Of a stretch of DNA of 64,000 bases, positions 9,377-17,042 are shown piece by piece. Origin of the DNA: Crateriforma spongiae. GTDB lineage: Bacteria > Planctomycetota > Planctomycetia > Pirellulales > Pirellulaceae. Numbering within the stretch: position 1 is the stretch's first letter; each line of letters starts with the position of its first letter. Where the stretch lies: positions 186,001 through 250,000 of the forward strand of contig NZ_JAAXMS010000006.1 in assembly GCF_012290005.1 (NCBI RefSeq), given 5' to 3'. A program made the translations under genes and the position numbers. The notes below the pieces were generated by a model. That model worked only from the letters and a program-made list of their open reading frames with translations. It ran no database searches and had not been told where the DNA came from.

Positions 9377-10534
9377 TTACGCAGCGTGCTGCTTGCGATA
9401 AGCCGTTGGTGTTTGTCCGGTCGCCTGTTTGAACTTCAGTCCCAAGAATGCGGCCGATGAAAAACCCGTGCGCTGTGCAACCATTTCGATCGGGTACGCT
9501 GTCTCCACCAACATTTCTTTGACCAGTCGCAATCGCTCGCGAACGATCTGGTCGTTGATGGTCGATCCCGTTGACTTTCGAAAACGAATCTCGGCCATGC
9601 GGCGGGACATGCTCATCTGGCCAACCACGTCGTGCACCGAAATTTGTTTGGGCAACTGGTCGCGGATAAAGTAGAGCGCGCGTCGGACCGCTAAGTCTTG
9701 CACGGCAAAGGTATCGGTCGATAAACGCTGGATCGTGTACAGCGGTTGGGAAATGATTTGTTGGCCCGACGCGTCTTCACCACGCATCATCCGATGCAAC
9801 AACTCCGCGGCGCGATACCCTGCCTTTTCGTTGGCCACTGCGATGCTTGACAGTGGGAACTCGGCCAAGTCGCAAACCATTTCATCATTGTCAACGCCGA
9901 CGACCGCGATCTGATCGGGGACGGCGAAACCGCGGTTCAACGCGCATCGGATCACTTCTTGCCCACAATCATCGTTACAGGCAAGGATGCCGGCGGGGCT
10001 TCGCAGCGATTTCAGCCAGCGTTCAATCGCGGCTTCACGTTGTTCGACGCTCAGCCGGCGTTTGCGGCGTGGTTCTTGAAACCAGTCCACGTCGATGTTT
10101 TCCGACTTGGCGTGTTCTGTAAAGCCTTTGCCCCGGTCGTCCGACCAGTACATATTCGCGTAGCCACAGAAACCAAGGTTGCGAAAGCCCAAGGACAACA
10201 GATGCTCCGCCGCGATCTTTCCGATGGCCCGGTCATTGGACTGGATCGTGGGGATCTCAGACGGCAGTTCGCCGATGCCTTTCATGATCAGCGGAACATT
10301 CTCAGCGATCAATTGCTTCATCAGGCCGGCATCATCGGTGTGGGCAATGATCCCATCGACGGGACGGCGGCGATCCGCCCGAACCTCCGCTCGGTCTGGT
10401 TTCAAATAGAACGCCGGTTCTTGGATGAACGACCACGGACCATTCGCCCGCGCGTACTTTGAAATCCCGCGCAGCAGGCTCTGCCCATATCCCCGCGACG
10501 TCTCAATCAACAACTTCACTCTCAAAATCGTCAT
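9377..10534 (-). CDS. XylR-type regulator: sugar-binding domain plus AraC helix-turn-helix
   Basis: A 385-residue transcription regulator. Residues about 1-275 form a LacI/periplasmic-binding-protein-like sensor (opening ILRVKLLIETSRGYGQSLLRGI, with VVGVDNDEMVCDL near 215-230). Residues about 285-383 form an AraC double helix-turn-helix (VQDLAVRRALYFIRDQ, then MVAQRTGFSSAAFLGLKFKQ). This is the XylR architecture common in Planctomycetes and Bacteroidetes, normally activating genes for sugar use. It heads the DUF1080-oxidoreductase operon and probably controls it. The region just upstream of its start is unusual: a repeat element begins 5 bases before the ATG, and no Shine-Dalgarno is visible. 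Confidence 0.93.
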   Translation of the reverse strand: MTILRVKLLIETSRGYGQSLLRGISKYARANGPWSFIQEPAFYLKPDRAEVRADRRRPVDGIIAHTDDAGLMKQLIAENVPLIMKGIGELPSEIPTIQSNDRAIGKIAAEHLLSLGFRNLGFCGYANMYWSDDRGKGFTEHAKSENIDVDWFQEPRRKRRLSVEQREAAIERWLKSLRSPAGILACNDDCGQEVIRCALNRGFAVPDQIAVVGVDNDEMVCDLAEFPLSSIAVANEKAGYRAAELLHRMMRGEDASGQQIISQPLYTIQRLSTDTFAVQDLAVRRALYFIRDQLPKQISVHDVVGQMSMSRRMAEIRFRKSTGSTINDQIVRERLRLVKEMLVETAYPIEMVAQRTGFSSAAFLGLKFKQATGQTPTAYRKQHAA

Positions 10535-10538
10535 CGTT

Positions 10539-10696
10539 ATCGAAAAAGGGGGTCATCGAAAAAGGGGGTCAGGCCTCTTTTTGGGTTTCGGGACGGTCGA
10601 TGGATACCACCGATGTGAGCGAAAACGCCAGATCGCGGCACGCGGAGCGAGCAGAAAGGAACGCCTGGACGCTGAAAAGAGGCCTGACCCCTTTCT
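10539..10696. repeat. REP-like mini-element, non-autonomous relative of the RAYT repeat
   Basis: A 158-base element with inverted ends. The left end has GGGGTCAGGCCTCTTTT (from 10565) and the right end has AAAAGAGGCCTGACCCC (from 10675). The left end also has a tandem direct repeat ATCGAAAAAGGGGGTC at 10539-10554 and 10555-10570. The same core AAAGAGGCCTGACCCC flanks the transposase gene at 14986. No coding region lies between the ends (about 90 bases), which fits a REPIN-like or MITE-like unit mobilised in trans. It sits between the XylR-like regulator and the esterase gene. Confidence 0.8.
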
Positions 10697-10709
10697 GTGG
10701 CGGCGGTCG

Positions 10710-11669
10710 TTAGCGTGGCTTCAGCTGGGAGATTAGGAAGTCCGTTGGTGTCTTGTGTTGGACGTCGGGGGCACCGGGGTAGGCGAGTTCGCAGTGGACC
10801 CCGACGGAAAGGCAATGTTCTTGCAGCTTCACACCGAAGTTTGATGTATGCGTGGGGTCTTTTTGGTTTTGGCCGATCGCTGGCGGGCGCGAGTACGTCA
10901 GATAGACGCCAGGGTCGTCCGGGCTGACCAGTGCATAGGGTGAATATTCCGCGATCCACGGCATGATCGAATCGCGACCGTCCAGGAAGGCTGTGAAATT
11001 GGCAAAGCCGAAGGCGTGGCCGCCGTATCGGCTGTTGGGCGTCCAGGCTTTCATCTGCTTCGGATCGAGCGTTGTTTGGGCTCCGGTCACAGCCGCGCAC
11101 CACAGTCGCGTCGATTCGCGAGCCACTGGATCATCGCTCTCTGGATCCGCCATGTCGTCATGAAAGGCGATCCACAAACTCGAACAGGCCCCGGCCGATC
11201 CTCCGGCGGCACCGATTTTTTGTTTGTCGATGTTCCACTCACCTGCTTTGCTGCGGATGAATTGCAGAGCCCGGGCGGCGTCATGAAGCGGAGCCTTTAC
11301 CGGTGGTTTGATCCCCTGCGCCGCGGCCTGCTTGACATGACGATAATTGCACGCGGCGACGGAGATGCCGGCGTTCAGCAACGCACGGGCGTCCGCAAAT
11401 CGGTGCAACCGTTCTTTCGATCCGCCCTGCCATCCGCCTCCATGAATCACCAGGACCAGCGGAGTCGCCGTATCCGATTCTGCTTTCCAAAAATCCAGCA
11501 CATGCCGCGGGTGGTCGCCATATTTCACCTCGGAAAATGTCGGCTCAGGAACCGATGCGTCATAGCTTTCTGAGGTCTTTGTTTTCTCGGTCTGGGCAAC
11601 CGACTGACTCGGTGGAAACGTCAAGCAAGCAAGAAGCACAACGAGTATGCACGGTGATGATTGGCTCAT
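10710..11669 (-). CDS. Secreted alpha/beta-hydrolase (carboxylesterase / BD-FAE-like)
   Basis: A 319-residue serine esterase with a signal peptide (MSQSSPCILVVLLACLTFPPSQSVA). The oxyanion-hole motif VIHGGGWQGG and the nucleophile elbow GGSAG mark the hormone-sensitive-lipase / BD-FAE type of alpha/beta hydrolase. A His near the C-terminus (VQHKTPTDFL) is a plausible catalytic base. The frame is open 49 codons upstream, but only the ATG at 11669 gives a signal peptide. Such planctomycete enzymes often remove acetyl or other acyl groups from polysaccharides; no substrate can be read here. Its 3' end lies 13 bases from the repeat element. Confidence 0.9.
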   Translation of the reverse strand: MSQSSPCILVVLLACLTFPPSQSVAQTEKTKTSESYDASVPEPTFSEVKYGDHPRHVLDFWKAESDTATPLVLVIHGGGWQGGSKERLHRFADARALLNAGISVAACNYRHVKQAAAQGIKPPVKAPLHDAARALQFIRSKAGEWNIDKQKIGAAGGSAGACSSLWIAFHDDMADPESDDPVARESTRLWCAAVTGAQTTLDPKQMKAWTPNSRYGGHAFGFANFTAFLDGRDSIMPWIAEYSPYALVSPDDPGVYLTYSRPPAIGQNQKDPTHTSNFGVKLQEHCLSVGVHCELAYPGAPDVQHKTPTDFLISQLKPR

Positions 11670-12268
11670 GGATGTGTTTCCGTTGGGGGGAGGGAGGGAA
11701 GTTGGATCGCAAGGATACCTGTGCCCGCCACCGATTGCACGCGCGCGAGTCACGGGCCACTGCTCCCTTGAAACCCGCCCGACCCGTGCAAGTGAATGGA
11801 CCGATCTGAACACCATTGAGTCTGTCCGGTTTATGGCAGGCGGGCTTGATCGGTGCGGCGATTTGCCATCTGTCGTTGGGGGATGTCAGGATATCAAATG
11901 ACGATTGGGTTACAGATGCAAGCGGTTTGCGAATACGGCGGGGGATCTGCGTTGTCCGGTTCCGTCGACTTTCAGGTTGCCATTGGCGAGCCGGCTCAGA
12001 AAAAAAACGATCCGGCGCCAACGGCAAACAAGACGTTGGGTGATGGTAAGCTCGTTGCCTTGGTGCGTGGGAATTGCGGATGGCATGGTTGGAACGCTAT
12101 TGCCAACATGGGTTATGTGATCGTTGTCCGGAATCACAACATTCGTGTCGCATTTCCTCGACAGCGAAACAATTGGAAGAGGTGGCTGTGCAAACTTCAC
12201 TCAAACGTGGTGACATGGGAAGTGTCGGCGGTGGCTGTCATCAGCGGTCGCTGTTGCCGGTGGGACCC
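11670..12268. other. Intergenic region between esterase and metal-importer operon
   Basis: About 600 bases between divergent genes. Short open frames in it show no recognisable protein features. It should hold the promoters of both the esterase and the metal-transport operon. The only ordered signal I see is the TGTGAT/ATCACA dyad listed separately. Confidence 0.6.
12116..12138. promoter_or_regulatory. Candidate operator: TGTGAT-N11-ATCACA dyad
   Basis: Perfect inverted half-sites TGTGAT (12116-12121) and ATCACA (12133-12138) with an 11-base spacer, about 130 bases upstream of the metal-binding lipoprotein gene. The spacing resembles a CRP/FNR-type site more than a standard Zur box. It could be chance; there is no regulator gene beside it. 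Confidence 0.3.
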
Positions 12269-13180
12269 ATGATCAGGCGTTGGTGCTTTTCGGCCGGCTT
12301 GTTGGGCCTTTCGGCAATTTTGATCGCAGGATGTGAGGAGCCACGTTCTGGCGTGACGGACGGGGAGCAACCGATCGTGGTGTTCACGAGCATTGTCCCT
12401 CAGGAGTTCTTGGTCCAGCGAATCGGAGGGAAGTATGTCGAGGTCCATGCGCTCGTTCGACCGGGCAGCAGTCCCGCCACTTACGAACCCACGCCGCGCC
12501 AGATGGCGGCGTTGTCCGACGCAAGACTCTACTTCCGAATCGGTGTCCCATTCGAAAACGCGTTTCTATCGAAAATCGAAACGACGATGAAGCGTTTGCG
12601 CATCGTTGATACTCGCAAAGGCATCGAATTGAGGGAAATCGCGGGGCATTCCAACCGAGGAAGCGGCGCCACCGAGCACGACGCTGGACGCGATCCGCAC
12701 ATTTGGCTTAGCCCGTGTTTGGCGAAGGTTCAGTCCAGGACCATGACAAACGCACTCGTTGAAATCGATCCAGAGCACAAAGAAATCTACGAAGCAAATT
12801 TGGCCGAGTTGTTGCAAGAATTGAACGCACTTGATGCTCAACTTGCTGCCACGCTGGCCCCAGTACGGGGCAAGTCGTTTTTGGTCTTTCACCCGTCCTG
12901 GGGCTACTTTGCAGACGACTATGGATTGATACAAGAGACGGTGGAGGTCGAGGGGAAAGAGCCCAGCGCCAGGCAGCTATCGCACATCATCGAATTAGCC
13001 AAGCAGCGCGACGTACGCGTCGTTTTCGTGCAACCTCAGTTCGGTCAGCAGGCGACCGGTGCGGTCGCCAAAGCGATCGACGGTGCGGTGATTCCCATTG
13101 ATCCGTTGGCTGGTGATTACATTGATAACCTGGAGGTGGTCGCGGATAAGATCCGGGCCGCGCTGGAGGCACAAAAGTGA
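12269..13180 (+). CDS. znuA: Metal ABC transporter substrate-binding lipoprotein (ZnuA/TroA family)
   Basis: A 303-residue cluster A-I solute-binding protein. A lipobox (AILIAGC) places it on the membrane. Family signatures are TYEPTPRQMAALSDARLYFRIGVPFE, DPHIWLSP and VFHPSWGYFADDYGL. Metal ligands expected from the family are His of DPHIWL, His of VFHPSWG and an acidic residue in IDPLAGDYIDNL. The first ligand, normally His in a PHTYEP context, is Ala here (SSPATYEP). A short His/Asp-containing loop (EHDAGRDPH) precedes the second ligand. The start at 12269 opens the lipoprotein signal; the frame is open further upstream. The next gene overlaps its stop (GTGA). Zinc is the likeliest metal, manganese or iron possible. 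Confidence 0.9.
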   Translation: MIRRWCFSAGLLGLSAILIAGCEEPRSGVTDGEQPIVVFTSIVPQEFLVQRIGGKYVEVHALVRPGSSPATYEPTPRQMAALSDARLYFRIGVPFENAFLSKIETTMKRLRIVDTRKGIELREIAGHSNRGSGATEHDAGRDPHIWLSPCLAKVQSRTMTNALVEIDPEHKEIYEANLAELLQELNALDAQLAATLAPVRGKSFLVFHPSWGYFADDYGLIQETVEVEGKEPSARQLSHIIELAKQRDVRVVFVQPQFGQQATGAVAKAIDGAVIPIDPLAGDYIDNLEVVADKIRAALEAQK

Positions 13181-13992
13181 ATTCGAAGTGCTCAGGATTG
13201 CAGGACAGCTCAATCGCACTACGGTTCAAAGACGTTTGCTTTGCCTATGATCGCGAGGAAGTCATCCATAACGTGGATTTGGCGATCCCCGAAGGTAGTT
13301 TTGTTGCGGTGGTGGGGCCTAATGGGGGCGGCAAGAGCACACTGATGAAGCTTGCGTTGGGGCTTTTGCGACCGGACCGGGGGCATGTCCGTGTGTTCGG
13401 CCAAACGCCGGAGCGTTTGCGATGTCGCGTTGGTTATGTTCCACAGCATCTTCGTTTCGACGCGGCCTTTCCTGTCAGTTCGCTCGACGTGGTGCTGATG
13501 GCGCGATCCGATCGGCACTGGTTCGGGCCCTATCGACAGGAAGATCGTCAGAAAGCCAAATCAGCATTGCGGCGAGTTGGAATGGCGCATCTTGCCGATC
13601 GAGGATTTTCGCACCTGTCCGGTGGAGAGCGACAACGCGTGCTGATCGCACAGGCATTGGTCTCGGATCCTGACATGATTTTTCTGGATGAGCCGACCGC
13701 CAATGTGGATGCCAGCATGGAGCACGAAATCTATGAACTTCTACGAGAATTGAATCAGCACAAAACGGTGCTGGTAGTCTCTCACAATCTGAACGTCGTC
13801 ACGCGACATGCATCGCATCTTGCGTGCGTCAATCGGACCGCATCGTTGGAACGGATCGGCGCATTGACCGAGCGGCAGCTACATCGTTTTTACCGTGGGG
13901 ACATGACGGTGTTTAAGCATGGCACAGATTGCCACGTTTTGGATGCCAGTAAGGCGATGCGTGAACCGCATCACGGCACCGCGGAGGGGTAA
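13177..13992 (+). CDS. znuC: Metal ABC transporter ATP-binding protein (ZnuC-like)
   Basis: A 271-residue ABC ATPase. Walker A is VVGPNGGGKST, the signature is LSGGERQRV, and Walker B is MIFLDEPTANVD, followed by the switch His (VVSHNLNVV). All motifs are intact. The start is a GTG at 13177 overlapping the upstream stop as GTGA, so expression is coupled. The C-terminal 40 residues after the ABC core are poorly conserved and contain several His and Cys (FKHGTDCHVLDASKAMREPHH), possibly metal-responsive. It would power metal import with the permease encoded 2 bases downstream. Confidence 0.93.
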   Translation: MNSKCSGLQDSSIALRFKDVCFAYDREEVIHNVDLAIPEGSFVAVVGPNGGGKSTLMKLALGLLRPDRGHVRVFGQTPERLRCRVGYVPQHLRFDAAFPVSSLDVVLMARSDRHWFGPYRQEDRQKAKSALRRVGMAHLADRGFSHLSGGERQRVLIAQALVSDPDMIFLDEPTANVDASMEHEIYELLRELNQHKTVLVVSHNLNVVTRHASHLACVNRTASLERIGALTERQLHRFYRGDMTVFKHGTDCHVLDASKAMREPHHGTAEG

Positions 13993-13994
13993 AG

Positions 13995-14864
13995 ATGAAC
14001 CTGTTTTGGGAGCATCTGTTTCAGCACGCATTTTTGCAGTACGCATTGATCGGTTCGCTGCTTGCTTCGGTCGCATGTGGCATCGTCGGCAGCTTTGTGG
14101 TGGTGCGACGGACGACTTACGTGGCTGGTGCAATTGCGCACTGCGTTCTCGGGGGCATGGGAGCGGCGCGGTACCTGCAACGTGTTCACGATGTTTCCTG
14201 GGCAAGTCCACTGCTTGGTGCAACCGTTGCGGCGGTGTTGGCGGCATTGATTGTCGCTGCGATCACTGTTTGGGGACGGCAACGTGAAGACACGGTTCTG
14301 TCGGCGATCTGGGCGATCGGTATGGCCATGGGGATCTCGTTCATCACCGCCACGCCGGGGTATTACGAAGACTTGATGAGCTATTTGTTCGGCAACATTC
14401 TAATGATCGGTGCCGCCGACCTGTGGAGTATGGCGATCCTGGACGCGGTAATCCTCAGTCTGATGCTGTTGTTCTACAACAAGTTCTTGGTTATCAGCTT
14501 TCAACCGGAGCTTGCACGTTTGCGAGGCATTCGCGTTGGGATGTACCAAACGTTGCTATTGGTTTTGATTTCGTTGACCGTGGTGCTTTTGACCCAGGTG
14601 GTGGGGTTGGTGATGGTGATCGCACTGTTGACTTTGCCGGCAGCCACTGCGTTGCAGTTTGTCGGCCGTCTTTGGTACGCCATGGTTTTCGCCTCGGTGT
14701 TAAGTCTGCTGGTTACCGTGGGCGGTATCGCCGTCAGTTATGGTCCCGAACTGCCGGCCGGTGCCACGGTGGTTGAACTCGCCGGCGGTGCGTATTTGCT
14801 AGCGATCGTCGGTAAATGGATCGGCGGCCGAATGCGAATCACGCAAGACTCTGTTATCGCTTGA
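13995..14864 (+). CDS. znuB: Metal ABC transporter permease (ZnuB/ABC-3 family)
   Basis: A 289-residue multi-pass membrane protein of the ABC-3 family, with about eight hydrophobic helices. Markers are the N-terminal FLQYALIGSLLASVACGIVG, the LGGMGAARYL loop and the C-terminal VGLVMVIALLTLPAATALQ. It is the third gene of the operon and forms the transmembrane channel for the ATPase and lipoprotein encoded just upstream. No Zur/Fur-type regulator is adjacent. Confidence 0.93.
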   Translation: MNLFWEHLFQHAFLQYALIGSLLASVACGIVGSFVVVRRTTYVAGAIAHCVLGGMGAARYLQRVHDVSWASPLLGATVAAVLAALIVAAITVWGRQREDTVLSAIWAIGMAMGISFITATPGYYEDLMSYLFGNILMIGAADLWSMAILDAVILSLMLLFYNKFLVISFQPELARLRGIRVGMYQTLLLVLISLTVVLLTQVVGLVMVIALLTLPAATALQFVGRLWYAMVFASVLSLLVTVGGIAVSYGPELPAGATVVELAGGAYLLAIVGKWIGGRMRITQDSVIA

Positions 14865-14933
14865 CGATCACCATGACATGATGTGGGTATCGTCAATCGA
14901 CAACACCACGAACTCGGCACCCCACCGCCCTCG

Positions 14934-14954
14934 AAAAGGGGTCAGGCCTCTTTC
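14934..14954. repeat. Left inverted end of the RAYT-associated element
   Basis: AAAAGGGGTCAGGCCTCTTTC at 14934-14954 is the inverse of the right end at 15662-15683. It lies 32 bases upstream of the transposase start. It shares the core GGGGTCAGGCCTCTTT with the mini-element at 10539-10696. Confidence 0.85.
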
Positions 14955-14985
14955 TTTTCCGCAGAGACCGTGGTACGCTTGCAAT

Positions 14986-15675
14986 ATGCCAAGACCACCA
15001 AGAGCTGACGAAGCGGGCGGGCTCTATCACGCCCTGAATCGCGCCAACATGCGCGCCGAAATATTCAAGAAGCCGGAGGACTACGAAGCCTTTGAGCGGA
15101 TTCTTGCCGAAGGCCTGGAGTTGTGCGAAATCGAGTTGTACAGCTACCAGCTAATGCCGAATCACTACCATCTGGTTCTGCGGCCATTGGTTGATGGCGA
15201 AATGAGTCGATTCATGGGCTGGGTTGGTGGCACGCACACCATGCGATACCACGCCCATTACGGCACCAGCGGGATGGGGCACTTGTACCAGCAACGTTAC
15301 AAGAGTTTTCCGATTCAGGATGACGAACACTTTCTGGTCGTCTGCCGCTATGTCGAGCGAAATGCGCGACGCGCTGGCATGGTTCGCAAAGCCGAGAACT
15401 GGCGTTGGGGCTCGCTGTGGCGTTGGTTGCAAAAGCCCGAACCCGAACCAAAGCTGCTGTCACCGTGGCCGTTGTCTCGATTGCCTCGCTGGGCTGATCG
15501 TGTCAACGAACCGCTGACCGAGAAAGAGCTGGAAGCCGTCCGCCGGTGTGCTCATCGAGGGGCGCCGATGGGCGACGAAGGTTGGGTGGAGTCGATCGCC
15601 AGAAGGTTGAATTTGGAGTCAACGCTGCGACCGCGGGGGCGTCCACGCGTTCACAAGCCAGAAAAAGAGGCCTGA
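14986..15675 (+). CDS. REP-associated tyrosine transposase (RAYT, Y1/HUH family)
   Basis: A 229-residue transposase of the Y1_Tnp/IS200-like RAYT group. The HUH motif is HYHLVLRP (around residues 60-67) and the catalytic-tyrosine helix is in the segment FLVVCRYVERNARRAGMV. The N-terminus PRPPRADEAGGLYHALNRAN is typical of the group. RAYTs nick single-stranded DNA at REP sequences. The ATG at 14986 is chosen because the family homology starts there, though the frame opens further upstream. The stop codon TGA lies inside the right-hand inverted repeat (GAGGCCTGACCCC), so gene and repeat are physically interlocked. The gene looks intact. Confidence 0.93.
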   Translation: MPRPPRADEAGGLYHALNRANMRAEIFKKPEDYEAFERILAEGLELCEIELYSYQLMPNHYHLVLRPLVDGEMSRFMGWVGGTHTMRYHAHYGTSGMGHLYQQRYKSFPIQDDEHFLVVCRYVERNARRAGMVRKAENWRWGSLWRWLQKPEPEPKLLSPWPLSRLPRWADRVNEPLTEKELEAVRRCAHRGAPMGDEGWVESIARRLNLESTLRPRGRPRVHKPEKEA

Positions 15676-15709
15676 CCCCTTTTAGGGCCGCTGACCCCTT
15701 TTAGGGCCG
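15662..15709. repeat. Right inverted end of RAYT element with tandem 19-mer
   Basis: AAAAAGAGGCCTGACCCC at 15662-15679 is the inverse of the left end. It runs into two exact tandem copies of CTGACCCCTTTTAGGGCCG at 15672-15690 and 15691-15709. The transposase stop codon falls inside the first copy. Confidence 0.88.
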
Positions 15710-15773
15710 GGACGCAACGCGGGGCGTTGCGTTTTGGAGTTTGCGAGGATGTGGACATCCGTGGTCAATTGGG

Positions 15774-16796
15774 TCAGTCTTTTAGGCCGTCGATCGCAAC
15801 GACGGATCCGACGGGCTTGTCGAATTCTTCACCCAATTGAGAAACATACAAACGATTGTCGGGACCGAAGGTACACGCCACGGGGCCACTGAGCACCACG
15901 CCGGTTTCTTTCACTTCGGCATCGTCGTCTTCGCCGAGCGTCGCGATCAAGATGCGACCGGAGTTGGTCTGGTTCAACGACCAATTGTTTTCAGCCACCG
16001 CGAACTTGTTGCCGCTGATGTGCGCCAATCCCATCGGGTTGATGACGCCGGGCAATGACCATTGGTCGGTGGGCTTTTGGGTTGTCAGGTCCCACTTCAC
16101 GATCAAGCCATCCGCTTCGCCGCCTTTGCCGGAGTACAGCACGTACAGCGTGTTGTCGTCGGCGACAACGGTTTGCATCGGTGAATTGGTTTCAATGCCG
16201 TTCTCGTCGGCCGACAACAATGGGGTGAGTTCCTTGGACGCAATGTCCGCCGACAACACCCAAGATTTTCCGTCGAAGCCTTGTCCACAGACATAGGCGG
16301 TGGTGCCGTCTTTGCTGAGGCTCATGCCGGTCAAGTTGCCTTCGCCCTTGTCGGCCGGATCGTCCGATGTCGGAGGAACCGCGTTGGTGGCCGTGCCGGA
16401 TTCTGCTTTGCCCTTTTCGTCAAAGAACAGCAAGGTCTCTTCACCGTCGCCTTTACCGGCATCGGTCACGATCAGGGTGGAGCCTGACCAAACGGCGGAA
16501 AGAGGCCCGACAGCGTACCACTTTTGGCCTTCGTCGTTGGACTTCCAATGTTCGGTGTCAAATCCGGTGACGTAGTTGGTCGGCTTATTGTCTTTCAGGA
16601 CGACCACGATTCCGCGAGCATCGCAAACGGTGAGTTCACCTTCAGGGCTGAAGCTGACGCTGGATGGATTGACCAAGCCACGCAGCACCGTTTGAACGCT
16701 GGTTTCGGCGTTGACCGAGTTGCCGAGACTTCCGGCCAAGCCGGCGACCACGACCATGCAGGACGGACGAAGAAATGAGGTGAGACGTGAAAACAT
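15774..16796 (-). CDS. Secreted beta-propeller protein (SMP-30/NHL-like), function unknown
   Basis: A 340-residue protein with a signal peptide (MFSRLTSFLRPSCMVVVAGLAGSLGNSVNA). The body consists of repeated four-strand units with patterns such as PSSVSFSPEGELTVCDARG, LTGMSLSKDGTTAYVCG and VACTFGPDNRLYVSQLG, which indicates a beta-propeller of the SMP-30/NHL/Vgb kind. No metal-binding or catalytic motif is clear. It stands alone between the RAYT element and the PmoA-type gene. It may bind a ligand or partner protein outside the cytoplasm. Confidence 0.8.
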   Translation of the reverse strand: MFSRLTSFLRPSCMVVVAGLAGSLGNSVNAETSVQTVLRGLVNPSSVSFSPEGELTVCDARGIVVVLKDNKPTNYVTGFDTEHWKSNDEGQKWYAVGPLSAVWSGSTLIVTDAGKGDGEETLLFFDEKGKAESGTATNAVPPTSDDPADKGEGNLTGMSLSKDGTTAYVCGQGFDGKSWVLSADIASKELTPLLSADENGIETNSPMQTVVADDNTLYVLYSGKGGEADGLIVKWDLTTQKPTDQWSLPGVINPMGLAHISGNKFAVAENNWSLNQTNSGRILIATLGEDDDAEVKETGVVLSGPVACTFGPDNRLYVSQLGEEFDKPVGSVVAIDGLKD

Positions 16797-17042
16797 GCAG
16801 TGCTTCTCGTTATTTCGGCAGGGATTGATTCAGATGTACAGACGGATGGCAATTGCACAACGCCTGCATCGATAGGAGACATTCCAACGGATCTTACTTG
16901 TAAGATGAACCCCCCGTAGAACCCAGTCAGGTCGGGTTCGATTCAAATGCCGATGGCTGCCCACCGCAGTGATTCGATCGCGTCAGCAGATGATCGCAGT
17001 CATGGCGGCCGGCAGAAAGCGAGGTCCCGCCTCCGTTGCAGA

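Noticed and set aside
10537-11103. 188-codon minus-strand frame across the mini-element and esterase 3' end
   Set aside because: It is out of frame with the esterase and its end is repeat-derived; no protein features.
11853-12272. Plus-strand frame of 139 codons upstream of znuA
   Set aside because: No homology, odd composition and no ribosome site; the region is better read as regulatory.
14878-14985. Extended N-terminus of the RAYT transposase
   Set aside because: These codons run through the left inverted repeat, and family homology begins only at 14986.
15672-15709. Possible CRISPR-like repeat (two 19-base copies)
   Set aside because: Only two copies directly abutting with no spacers; they are part of the RAYT element end. 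No cas genes are in the window.
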